Shown one piece after another: positions 1-11,017 of a stretch of DNA of 64,000 bases. The position numbers and the translations under genes were made by a program. The stretch's first letter is position 1. Each line of letters starts with the position of its first letter. The notes beneath the pieces were generated by a model, which saw only the letters and a list, made by a program, of their open reading frames with translations, was not told the DNA's origin and did no database searches. Origin of the DNA: Cherax quadricarinatus (Eukaryota > Arthropoda > Malacostraca > Decapoda > Parastacidae); contig NC_091293.1 in NCBI RefSeq assembly GCF_038502225.1, positions 636,727 to 700,726 of the forward strand, read 5' to 3'.

Positions 1-127
1 CTTGTGTTCCACACAGTGTACCATCAGTGTTGTAACACTAAGTACATGTACTTGTATTCCACACAGTGTACCATCAGTGTTGTAACACTAAGTACTTGTG
101 TTCCACACAGTGCACCATCAGTGTTGT
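1..127 (+). repeat. Three tandem copies of the 3' splice-site region of the first exon
   Basis: Three near-identical units begin at 1, 51 and 95. Each holds a short pyrimidine-containing stretch, an acceptor-like CACAG and the first bases of the exon (TGYACCATCAGTGTTGT). Only the third copy continues into the open AAA+ coding sequence; the first two run into TAACACTAAGTAC. The repeated unit thus includes a complete acceptor. This is read directly from the bases. Confidence 0.85.
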
Positions 128-228
128 TTCTGGACGAGGTTGATAGTGTTTGTGTTGGAGGGGAGCGCAGGTCACACACCAGGAGAGACCTCACTCCAGC
201 TGTTATACAAGGCATACAGTCGTTACAG
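111..228 (+). CDS. AAA+ ATPase, exon with Walker B of domain D1 (AFG2-type)
   Basis: An internal coding exon bounded by an AG acceptor (109-110) and a strong donor GTATGTATT at 229. It encodes APSVLFLDEVDSVC, the Walker B box of a type II AAA+ ATPase (hydrophobic strand then DEVD), followed by the helix that normally reads VVxxLLxLxDG, here divergent (DLTPAVIQGIQSLQ). The exon ends in phase 0 and joins in frame to the exon at 32342. Known family role: AFG2A/AFG2B (SPATA5/SPATA5L1) act in late 60S ribosome maturation. That function here is inference from homology. PEX1, PEX6 or NVL are alternatives. The Walker A exon must lie before the window. Confidence 0.78.
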
Positions 229-570
229 GTATGTATTATTATTAACCTGTATTATTCTATTAATTTTGAAAGCACATGAAAGGAATGACTTTATTTTTAT
301 AGGAATAACAACAGTTATTGGGATGTTGGTGCACTTCTGGCAAGACTGGCATTCACTGAACGATGGTTAAAAGGGTTTCTTTTATTGCATCACTGACTTA
401 TTGTGTTGCAAAAATAGTAGGTATTTATTTTTAATATTGTTCTTGTTTTATTATTAAATTTACTTTGGAAAATGTGTGAGATATTATTAATAATGGAACA
501 TTAGTGTAGAAATTTTAGAAAGTTCTTAGTTACGTATTTGTGGCAGGCATAGTGTAGGTGTTGATGAGGA
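229..570. other. Start of intron A, no gene seen
   Basis: AT-rich intronic sequence between the donor at 229 and the minisatellite. No coding similarity, repeat or splice signal of note was recognised. Confidence 0.6.
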
Positions 571-3500
571 CTGTGTACTGGTGCTGTGTACTGGTGCTGT
601 GTACTGGTACTGTGTACTGGTGCTGTGTACTGGTACTGTGTAGTGGTGCTATGTAGTGGTGCTGTGTAGTGGTGCTGTGTACTAGTACTGTGTACTGGTG
701 CTGTGTACTGGTACTGTGTAGTGGTGCTGTGTACTGGTGCTGTGCACTGGTACTGTGTACTGTTCCTGTGCACTCGTGCTGTGTACTGGTGCTGTGTACT
801 GGTGCTGTGTACTGTTACTGTGTACTGGTGCTGTGTACTGGTGCTGTATACTGGTCCTGTGTACTGGAGCTTTGTGCTGGTGCTGTGTACTGGTGCTGTG
901 CACTGGTGCTGTGTACTGGTGCTGTGTGCTGGTGCTGTGTACTGGTGCTGTGTACTGGTGCTGTGTACTGGTGCTGTGCTAGTGCTGTGCACTGGTGCTG
1001 TGTGCTGGTACTGTGCACTGGTGCTGTGTACTGGTGCTGAGTCTGGGTGCTGTGTCCTGGTGCTGTGTCCTGGTGCTGTGTACTGGTGCAGTGTACTGGT
1101 GCTGTGTACTGTTGCTGTGTGCTAGTGCTGTGTACTGGTGCTGTGTACTGGTACTGTGCACTGGTGCTGTGCACTGGTACTGTGTACTGGTGCTGTGTAC
1201 TGGTGCTGTACACTGGTGCTGTGTCCTGGTGCTGTGTCCTCTTGCTGTGTCTTGGTGCCGTGTCCTAATGCCGTATCCTGGTGCCGTGTCCTGGTGCCGT
1301 GTCCTGGTGTCGTGTTCTGGTGCCGTGTCCTGGTGCCATGTCCTGGTGCTGTGTCCTGGTGCTGTGTATTGGTGCTGTGTCCTGGTGCTGTGTCCTGGTG
1401 CTGTGTCCTGGTGCTGTGCACTGGTGCTGTGTACTGGTACTGTGTACTGGTGCTGTGTACTGGTGCTGTGTACATGTGCAGTGTAGTGGTGCTGTGTAGT
1501 GGTGCTGTGTACTGGTGCTGTGTACTGGTGCTGTGTACTGGTGCTGTGCACTGGTACTGTGTACTAGTACTGTGTACTAGTGCTGTGTACTGGTGCTGTG
1601 TACATGTGCAGTGTAGTGGTGCTGTGTAGTGGTGCTGTGTACTGGTGCTGTATACTGGTGCTGTGTACTGGTGCTGTGCACTGGTACTGTGTACTGGTGC
1701 TGTGCACTGGTACTGTGTACTGATGCTGTGTACTGGTGCTGTACACTGGTGCTGTGTCCTGGTGCTGTGTACTGGTGCTGTGTCCTGGTGCTGTCTACTG
1801 GTGCTTTGTCCTTTTGCTGTGTCTTGGTGCCGTGTCCTGGGGCCGTGTCCTGGTGCTGTGTCCTGGTGCCGTGTCCTGGGGCCGTGTCCTGGTGCCGTGT
1901 CCTGGTGCTGTGTCCTGGTGCCGTGTCCTGGTGCCATGTCCTGGTGCCGTGTACTGGTGCTGTGTCCTGGTGCTGCGTATTGGTGCTGTGTCCTGCTGCT
2001 GTGTCCTGGTGCTGTGTACTGGTGCTGTGTCCTGGTGCTGTGTACTGGTGCTGTGTACTGGTGCTATGTACTGGTACTGTGTACTGGTGCTGTGCACTGG
2101 TGCTGTGTACTGGTGCTGTGTACTGGTGCTATGTACTGGTACTGTGTACTGGTGCTGTGCACTGGTGCTGTGCCCTGGTGCTGTCTACTGGTGCTGCGTC
2201 CTCTTGCTGTGTCTTGGTGCCGTGTCCTGGTGCCGTGTCCTGGTGCCATGTCCTGGTGCCATGTCCTGGTGCCATGTCCTGGTGCCGTGTCCTGGTGCTG
2301 TGTCCTGGTGCCATGTCCTGGTGCTATGTACTGGTGCTGTGTACTGGTGCTGTGTCCTGGTGCTGTGTATTGGTGCTGTGTCCTGCTGCTGTGTCCTGGT
2401 GTTGTGTACTGGTGCTGTGTCCTGGTGCTGTGTACTGGTGCTGTGTCCTGGTGCTGTGCACTGGTGCTGTGTACTGGCACTGTGTACTGGTGCTGTGTAC
2501 TGGTACTGTGTACTGGTGCTGTGTAGTGGTGCTGTGTACTGGTGCTGTGTACTGGTGCAGTGTTCTGGTGCTGTGTACTTGTGCAGTGTAGTGGTGCTGT
2601 GTAGTGGTGCTGTACACCGGTGCTGTGCACTGGTGCTGTGTACTGGTGCTGTGTGCTAGTGCTGTGTGCTGGTGCTGTGTACTGGTGCTGTGCACTGGTG
2701 CTGTTTACTGGTGCTGTGTACTGGTGCTGTGCACTGGTGCTGTGTACTGGTGCTGTGCACTGGTACTGTGTACTGGTGCTGTGTCCTGGTGCTGTGTACT
2801 GGTGCTGTCTACTGGTGCTGTGTCCTCTTGCTGTGTCTTGGTGCCATGTCCTGGTGCCATGTCCTGGTGCCGTGTCCTGGTGCCGTGTCCTGGTGCCGTG
2901 TCCTGGTGCCATGTCCTGGTGCCGTGTACTGGTGCTGTTTACTGGTGTTGTGTCCTGGTGCTGTGTACTGGTGCCATGTCCTGGTGTCATGTACTGGTGC
3001 TGTGTCCTGGTGCTGTGTACTGGTGCTGTGCCCTGGTGCTGTGTACTGGTCCTGTATACTGGTGCTGTGTCCTGGTGCCATGTCCTGGTGCCGTGCCCTG
3101 GTGCCGTTTCCGGGTGCCGTGCCCTGGTGCTGTGTACTGGTGCTGTGTCCTGCTGCTGTGTCCTGTTGTGTACTGGTGTTTTGTCCTGGTGCTGTGTACT
3201 GGTGCCATGTCCTGGTGTCATGTACTGGTGCTGTGTCCTGGTGCTGTGTACTGGTGCTGTGTCCTGGTGCTGTGTACTGGTGCTGTATACTGGTGCTGTG
3301 TCCTGGTGCCATGTCCTTGTGCTGTGTACTGGTGCTGTGTCCTGGTGCTGTGTCCTGGTGCTGTGTCCTTGTGCAGTGTAGTGCTGTGTAGTGGTGCTGT
3401 GTATTGGTGCTGTGTCCTGGTGCTGTGTCCTGGTGCTGTGTCCTGGTGCTGTGTACTTGTGCAGTGTAGTGGTGCTGTGCACGGGTGATGTGTACTGGTG

Positions 3501-6500
3501 CTGTGTACTGGTGCTGTGCACTGGTACTGTGTACTGGTGCTGTGTACTGGTGCTGTACACTGGTGCTGTGTCCTGGTGCTGTGTCCTGGTGCTGTCTACT
3601 GATGCTGTGTCCTCTTGCTGTGTCTTTGTGCCGTGTCCTGGTGCCGTGTCCTGGTGCCATGTCCTGGTGCCGTGTTCTGGTGCCGTGTCCTGGTGCCGTG
3701 TCCTAGTTTCGTGTCCTGGTGCCGTGTCATGGTGCCATGTCCTGGTGCCATGTCCTAGTGCTATGTCCTGGTGCTGTGTACTGGTGCTGTGTCCTGGTGC
3801 TGTGTCCTGGTGCCGTGTCCTGGTGCCGTGTCCTGGTGCCATGTACTGGTGCTGTGTACTGGTGCCATGTCCTGGTGCTATGTACTGGTGCTGTGTACTG
3901 GTGCTGTGTCCTGGTGCTGTGTATTGGTGCTGTGTCCTGGTGCTGTGTCCTGGTGTTGTGTACTGGTGCTGTGTCCTGGTGCTGTGTACTGGTGCTGTGT
4001 CCTGGTGCTGTACACTGGTGCTGTGTACTGGTACTGTGTACCGGTGCTGTGTACTGGTACTGTGTAGTGGTGCTGTTTAGTGGTGCTGTGTAGTGGTGCT
4101 GTGTACTGGTGCTGTGTTCTGGTGCTGTGTACTTGTGCAGTGTAGTGGTGCTGTGTAGTGGTGCTGTACACTGGTGGTGTGCACTGGTGCTGTGTACTGG
4201 TGCTGTGGCTGTGCACTGGTGCTGTGTGCTGGTACTGTGTACTGGTGCTGTGTGCTGGTGCTGGTGCTGTGTACTGGTGCTGTGCACTGGTGCTGTGCAC
4301 TGGTGCTGTGCACTGGTGCTGTGTACTGGTGCTGTGCACTGGTGCTCTGTACTGGTGCTGTGCACTGGTACTGTGTCCTGGTGCTGTGTCCTGGTGCTGT
4401 GTCCTGGTGCCGTGTCCTGGTGCCGTGTCCTGGTGCCATGTCCTGGTGCTATGTCCTGGTGCTGTGTACTGGTGCTGTGTCCTGGTGCTGTGTATTGGTG
4501 CTGTGTCCTGCTGCTGTGTCCTGGTGTTGTGTACTGGTGCTGTGTCCTGGTGCTGTGTACTGGTGCTGTGTCCTGGTGCTGTGTCCTGGTGCTGTGTACT
4601 GGTGCTGTCTACTGGTGCTGTGTCCTCTTGCTGTGTCTTGGTGCCATGTCCTGGTGCCATGTCCTGGTGCCGTGTCCTGGTGCCGTGTCCTGGTGCCGTG
4701 TCCTGGTGCCGTGTCCTGGTGCTGTGTACTGGTGTTGTGTCCTGGTGCTGTGTACTGGTGCCATGGCCTGGTGTCATGTACTGGTGCTGTGTCCTGGTGC
4801 TGTGTACTGGTGCTGTGTCCTGGTGCCGTGTCCTGGTGCCGTGCCCTGGTGCCGTTTCCTGGTGCCATGTACTGGTGCTGTGTTCTGGTGTTGTCTACTG
4901 GTGCTGTGTCCTCTTGCTGTGTCTTGGTGCCATGTCCTGGTGCCATGTCCTGGTGCCGTGTCCTGGTGCCGTGTCCTGGTGCCGTGTCCTGGTGCCGTGT
5001 CCTGGTGCTGTGTACTGGTGTTGTGTCCTGGTGCTGTGTACTGGTGCCATGTCCTGGTGTCATGTACTGGTGCTGTGTCCTGGTGCTGTGTACTGGTGCT
5101 GTGTCCTGGTGCTGTATACTGGTGCTGTGTCCTGGTGCCATGTCCTTGTGCTGTGTACTGGTGCTGTGTATTGGTGCTGTGTCCTGGTGCTGTGTCCTGG
5201 TGCTGTGTCCTGGTGCTGTGTCCTGGTGCTGTGTACTTGTGCAGTGTAGTGGTGCTGTGTAGTGGTGCTGTGCATGGGTGTTGTGTACTGGTGCTGTGTA
5301 CTGGTGCTGTGCACTGGTACTGTGTACTGGTGCTGTGTACTGGTGCTGTACACTGGTGCTGTGTCCTGGTGCTGTGTACTGGTGCTGTGTCCTGGTGCTG
5401 TCTACTGATGCTGTGTCCTCTTGCTGTGTCTTGGTGCCGTGTCCTGGTGCCGTGTCCTGGTGCCGTGTCCTGGTGCCATGTCCTGGTGCCGTGTTCTGGT
5501 GCCATGTCCTGGTGTCGTGTCCTGGTGCCGTGTCCTGGTGCCGTGTCCTGGTGCCATGTCCTGGTGCTATGTCCTGGTGATGTGTACTGGTGCTGTGTCC
5601 TGGTGCTGTGTATTGGTGCTGTGTCCTGGTGCCGTGTCCTGGTGCCGTGTCCTGGAGCTGTGTCCTGGTGCCATGTACTGGTGCTGTGTACTGGTGCTGT
5701 GTCCTGGTGCTGTGTATTGGTGCTGTGTCCTGCTGCTGTGTCCTAGTGTTGTGTACTGGTGCTGTGTCCTGGTGCTGTGTACTGGTGCTGTGTCCTGGTG
5801 CTGTGCACTGGTGCTGTGTACTGGTACTGTGTACTGGTGCTGTGTACTGGTGCTGTGTACTTGTGCAGTGTAGTGGTGCTGTACACTGGTGCTGTGCACT
5901 GGTGCTGTGTACTGGTGCTGTGTACTGGTGCTGTGGCTGTGCACTGGTGCTGTGTGCTGGTACTGTGTACTGGTGCTGTGTGCTAGTGCTGTGTGCTGGT
6001 GCTGTGTACTGGTGCTGTGTGCTAGTGCTGTGTGCTCGTGATGTGTACTGGTGCTGTGTGCTAGTGCTGTGTGCTGGTGCTGGTGCTGTGTACTGGTGCT
6101 GTGCACTGGTGCTGTTTACTGGTGCTGTGTACTGGTGCTGTGCACTGGTGCTCTGTACTGGTGCTGTGCACTGGTACTGTGTACTGGTGCTGTGTCCTGG
6201 TGCTGTGTCCTGGTGCTGTGTCCTGGTGCTGTGTACTGGTGCTGTCTACTGATGCTGTGTCCTCTTGCTGTGTCTTGGTGCCGTGTCCTGGTGCCGTGTC
6301 CTGGTGCCGTGTCCTGGTGCCATGTCCTGGTGCCGTGTTCTGGTGCCGTGTCCTGGTGCCGTGTCCTGGTGTCGTGTCCTGGTGCCGTGTCCTGGTGCCG
6401 TGTCCTGGTGCCATGTCCTGGTGCTATGTCCTGGTGCTGTGTACTGGTGCTGTGTCCTGGTGCTGTGTATTGGTGCTGTGTCCTGCTGCTGTGTCCTGGT

Positions 6501-9500
6501 GCTGTGTCCTGGTCCTGTGTACTGGTGCTGTGTCCTGGTGCTGTGTCCTGGTGCTGTGTACTGGTGCTGTCTACTGGTGCTGTGTCCTCTTGCTGTGTCT
6601 TGGTGCCATGTCCTGGTGCCATGTCCTGGTGCCGTGTCCTGGTGCCGTGTCCTGGTGCCGTGTCCTGGTGCTGTGTACTGGTGTTGTGTCCTGGTGCTGT
6701 GTAGTGGTGCCATGTCCTGGTGTCATGTACTGGTGCTGTGTCCTGGTGCTGTGTACTGGTGCTGTGCCCTGGTGCTGTGTACTGGTGCTGTATACTGGTG
6801 CTGTGTCCTGGTGCCGTGTCCTGGTGCCGTGCCCTGGTGCCATTTCCTGGTGCCATGTACTGGTGCTGTGTACTGGTGCCATGTCCTGGTGTCATGTACT
6901 GGTGCTGTGTACTGGTGCTGTGCCCTGGTGCTGTGTACTGGTGCTGTGTCCTGCTGCTGTGTCCTGTTGTGTACTGGTGTTTTGTCCTGGTGCTGTGTAC
7001 TGGTGCCATGTCCTGGTGTCATGTACTGGTGCTGTGTCCTGGTGCTGTGTACTGGTGTTGTCCTGGTGCTGTGTACTGGTGCTGTATACTGGTGCTGTGT
7101 CCTGGTGCCATGTCCTTGTGCTGTGTAGTGGTGCTGTGTCCTCGTGCTGTGTATTGGTGCTGTGTCCTGGTGCTGTGTCCTGGTGCTGTGTCCTGGTGCT
7201 GTGCACTGGTACTGTATACTGGTGCTGTGCATGGGTGTTGTGTACTGGTGCTGTGTACTGGTGCTGTGCACTGGTACTGTGTACTGGTGCTGTGTACTGG
7301 TGCTGTGTCCTGGTGCTGTGTACTGGTGCTGCCTACTGATGCTGTGTCCTCTTGCTGTGTTCTGGTGCCGTGTCCTGGTGCCGTGTCCTGGTGCCGTGTC
7401 CTGGTGCTGTGTCCTGGTGCCGTGTCCTGGTGCCGTGTCCTGGTGCCATGTCCTGGTGTCGTGTCCTGGTGCCATGTCCTGGTGCCGTGTCCTGGTGCTA
7501 TGTCCTGGTGCTGTGTACTGGTGCTGTGTCCTGGTGCTGTGTATTGGTGCTGTGTCCTGGTGCTGTGTCCTGGTGCCGTGTCCTGGTGCCATGTCCTGGT
7601 GCTATGTACTGGTGCTGTGTACTGGTGCTGTGTCCTGGTACTGTGTATTGGTGCTGTGTCCTGCTGTGTCCTGGTGTTGTGTACTGGTGCTGTGTCCTGG
7701 TGCTGTGTACTGGTGCTGTGTCCTGGTGCTGTGCACTGGTGCTGTGTACTGGTACTGTGTACCGGTGCTGTGTACTGGTACTGTGTAGTGGTGCTGTGTA
7801 GTGGTGCTGTGTAGTGGTGCTGTGTACTGGTGCTGTGTTCTGGTGCTGTGTGCTTGTGCAGTGTAGTGGTGCTGTACACTGGTGCTGTACACTGGTGCTG
7901 TGCACTGGTGCTGTGTACTGGTGCTGTGTACTGGTGCTGGTGCTGTGTGCTGGTACTGTGTACTGGTGCTGTGTGCTAGTGCTGTGTGCTGGTGCTGTGT
8001 CCTGGTGCTGTGTGCTAGTGCTGTGTGCTGTGTCCTGGTGCCATGTCCTGGTGCCATGTCCTGGTGTCGTGTCCTGGTGCCATGTCCTGGTGCTGTGTCC
8101 TGGTGCCATGTCCTGGTGCTATATCCTGGTGCTGTGTACTGGTGCTGTGTCCTGGTGCTATATCCTGGTGCTGTGTACTGGTGCTGTGTCCTGGTGCTGT
8201 GTATTGGTGCTGTGTCCTGGTGCCGTGTCCTGGTGCCGTGTCCTGGTGCTGTGTCCTGGTGCCATGTCCTGGTGCTATGTACTGGTGCTGTGTACTGGTG
8301 CTGTGTCCTGGTGCTGTGTATTGGTGCTGTGTCCTGCTGCTGTGTCCTGGTGTTGTGTACTGGTGCTGTGTCCTGGTGCTGTGTCCTGGTGCTGTGCACT
8401 GGTGCTGTGTACTGGTACTGTGTACCGGTGCTGTGTACTGGTACTGTGTACTGGTGCTGTGTAGTGGTACTTTGTAGTGGTGCTGTGTACTGGTGCTGTG
8501 TTCTGGTGCTGTGTACTTGTGCAGTGTAGTGGTGCTGTGTACTGGTGGTGTGCACTGGTGCTGTGTACTGGTGCTGTGGCTGTGCACTGGTGCTGTGTGC
8601 TGGTACTGTGTACTGGTGCTGTGTGCTGGTGCTGTGTACTGGTGCTGTGTGCTAGTGCTGTGTGCTGGTGCTGGTGCTGTGTACTGGTGCTGTGCACTGG
8701 TGCTGTGCACTGGTGCTGTGCACTGGTGCTGTGTACTGGTGCTGTGCACTGGTGCTCTTTACTGGTACTGTGTCCTGGTGCTGTGTCCTGGTGCTGTGTC
8801 CTGGTGCTGTGTCCTGTTTCTGTGTACTGGTGCTGTCTACTGATGCTGTGTCCTCTTGCTGTGTCTTGGTGCCGTGTCCAGGTGCCGTGTCCTGGTGCCG
8901 TGTCCTGGTGCCATGTCCTGGTGCCATGTCTTGGTGCCGTGTCCTGGTGCCGTGTCCTGGTGTCGTGTTCTGGTGCCGTGTTTTGGTGCCGTGTCCTGGT
9001 GCCATGTCCTGGTGCTATGTCCTGGTGCTGTGTACTTGTGCTGTGTCCTGGTGCTGTGTACTTGTGCTGTGTCCTGGTGCTGTGTATTGGTGCTGTGTCC
9101 TGCTGCTGTGTCCTGGTGTTGTGTCCTTGTGCTGTGTCCTTGTGCTGTGTCCTGGTGCTGTGTCCTGGTGCTGTGCACTGGTGCTGTGTACTGGTACTGT
9201 GTACTGGTGCTGTGTACTGGTGCTTTGTACTGGTGCTGTGTACTGGTGCTGTGTACTGCTGCTGTGTACTTGTGCAGTGTAGTGGTGCTGTACACTGGTG
9301 CTGTGCACTGGAGCTGTGGCTGTGCACTGGTGCTGTGTGCTGGTACTGTGTACTGGTGCTGTGTGCTGGTGCTGTGTACTGGTGTTGTGTACTGGTGTTG
9401 TGTACTGGTGCTGTGTACTGGTGCTGTGTACTGGTGCTGTGTACTGGTGCTGTGTACTGGTGCTGTGCACTGGTGCTGTGTACTGGTGCTGTGTACTGGT

Positions 9501-10045
9501 GCTGTGTACTGGTGCTGTGCACTGGTGCTGTGCACTGGTGCTGTGTACTGGTGCTGTGCACTGGTGCTGTGTACTGGTGCTGTGTCCTGGTGCTGTGTCC
9601 TGGTGCTGTCTACTGGTGCTGTCTACTGGTGCTGTGTCCTCTTGCTGTGTCTTGGTGCCATGTCCTGGTGCCATGTCCTGGTGCCGTGTCCTGGTGCCGT
9701 GTCCTGGTGCCATGTCCTGGTGCCATGTACTGGTGCTGTGTACTGGTGCTGTGTCCTGCTGCTGTGTCCTGGTGTTGTGTACTGGTGTTGTGTCCTGGTG
9801 CTGTGTACTGGTGCCATGTCCTGGTGTCATGTACTGGTGCTGTGTCCTGGTGCTGTGTACTGGTGCTGTGTCCTGGTGCTGTGTACTGGTGTTGTATACT
9901 GGTGCTGTGTCCTGGTGCCGTGTCCTGGTGCCATGTCCTGGTGTCATGTACTGGTGCTGTGTACTGGTGCTGTGTCCTGGTGCTGTGTACTGGTGCCGTG
10001 TCCTGGTGCCGTGTCCTGGTGCTGTGTCCTGGTGCTGCGTCTTGG
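571..10045. repeat. 13-bp minisatellite of about 9.5 kb
   Basis: The unit is GTACTGGTGCTGT (13 bp), about 730 copies. Variants swap TACTGG for TCCTGG, CACTGG or TAGTGG, and GCTGTG for GCCGTG or GCCATG. Because 13 is not a multiple of 3 and the common variants contain no stop codon in most registers, several frames on both strands stay open for up to about 590 codons. The predicted proteins are period-13 strings such as CTGAVYWCCVLVL. These are a by-product of the repeat, not genes. A larger block marked by TCCTCTTGCTGTGTCTTGG recurs 13 times (see findings). Confidence 0.95.
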
Positions 10046-10109
10046 GTCATCGTCATCACTGAGCTCCTCACTGACCCCCTCAACTTAAATCTTTCACTCT
10101 CCAGACACC
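10046..10109. other. Junction between the minisatellite and dispersed repeat
   Basis: Short unique stretch (CATCGTCATCACTGAGCTCC and following) with no recognised feature. Confidence 0.4.
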
Positions 10110-11017
10110 GAAATTAATATTGCTCTCAGTGTCCACTTTTAAAAAAAGAAAAATTCTTCAGAAATAGTAGAGAATGTTATAGATAATGACACCAAAAGTA
10201 TGAAATTTGATGGTAAATTTATGGAATTACACTGGCACAAAGTTAGCAATCTCGGTGCAATTTATGCCTCGCCAATTTTGCCCAATTTAGTACTATTTTA
10301 AGTTTGTAGATGAATGGTTCAGAGAACCGACATGTTGATAAATTAGACACATGTGCAACTCTTGGGATACCCAAGAGTTGCACATGTGTCTAATTTAACA
10401 CTATTTTAAGTCAATTCTATTATTCAGTTTGATCAGATTCTTAACTATTTTGCTAGTATGCCTTTCATTGTCTTGACTGAACTCTAGAAACCTCCCATTC
10501 ATCTATCAAAAGTATCCTATAAACTGCACACAGTTAGGTAAATTAGTCAATTTTATGGAAAATTTGCAAAATTGCAATTTTAAAATAGTCAAAATTAAGC
10601 AGCATTGACATTCCAGGCACTAAAACAACACTTTATGTGTTTGTTAATTAGTATTATAGTAGAGACCTGGGAATAATATTCCGAGGTCTCTACTATATTA
10701 CACTTGCCTCTACTCTATTACACTTGTCTCTGCTATATTACATTTACCCTTCATGTTGAATTCATTGTCAGAAAAAATCAAAGACTTTCCCTATTTCCTG
10801 GATAATAAAATATATCCACGGTTGATTGGTCATGGTTTATGGCATTCCAGTAATTGAACCAGACCTATTCAAAACCATAAAATAGACCAGAGGTGTACGG
10901 GAACCTTACCCATTCTCAGGACAATCAGCAAAAATCAAATATTTCTGCTGCTTTGAGCCCAGTTTTAAGTTACTTCCAGTCTTGAAACCAACCAGAATTA
11001 TCTCTGTTTTAGTAGTA
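10110..11017 (+). repeat. Dispersed repeat family A, copy 1, left part
   Basis: Shares long imperfect similarity with 23520-24420 (same strand) and 31530-31860 (opposite strand). Shared landmarks are ATAATGACACCAAAAGTA, ATTTATGC..CGCCAATTTTGCCCA and TTTCTGCTGCTTTGAGC. At 23468-24527 the family is bounded by TTAA and imperfect inverted ends, so it is probably a non-autonomous piggyBac-type element. This copy is interrupted by the MITE at 11018 and resumes at 12388. No coding capacity was seen. Confidence 0.65.
10340..10396. repeat. Perfect 27-bp inverted repeat with 3-bp loop
   Basis: The arms 10340-10366 and 10370-10396 are exact reverse complements around ATA, giving a strong hairpin (AAATTAGACACATGTGCAAC and partner). 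It interrupts family A copy 1, so it is probably the tip of a foldback insertion. Confidence 0.85.

Noticed and set aside
111..228. Exon 1 as part of a transposon or bacterial-type AAA protein
   Set aside because: It has a spliceosomal donor and acceptor, and joins in phase to distant exons with the expected next AAA+ motifs.
2064..3842. Open frame of 592 codons, His/Thr/Gln-rich, on the minus strand
   Set aside because: It is the 13-bp repeat read through; other frames on both strands are equally open and the sequence is strictly periodic every 13 residues.
4109..5746. Cys/Val-rich frame of 545 codons that looks like a secreted Cys-repeat protein
   Set aside because: Same minisatellite; no start context, splice sites or non-periodic sequence.
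571..10045. CRISPR-like array of regular repeats
   Set aside because: No unique spacers; the units are contiguous 13-bp repeats in a eukaryotic intron.
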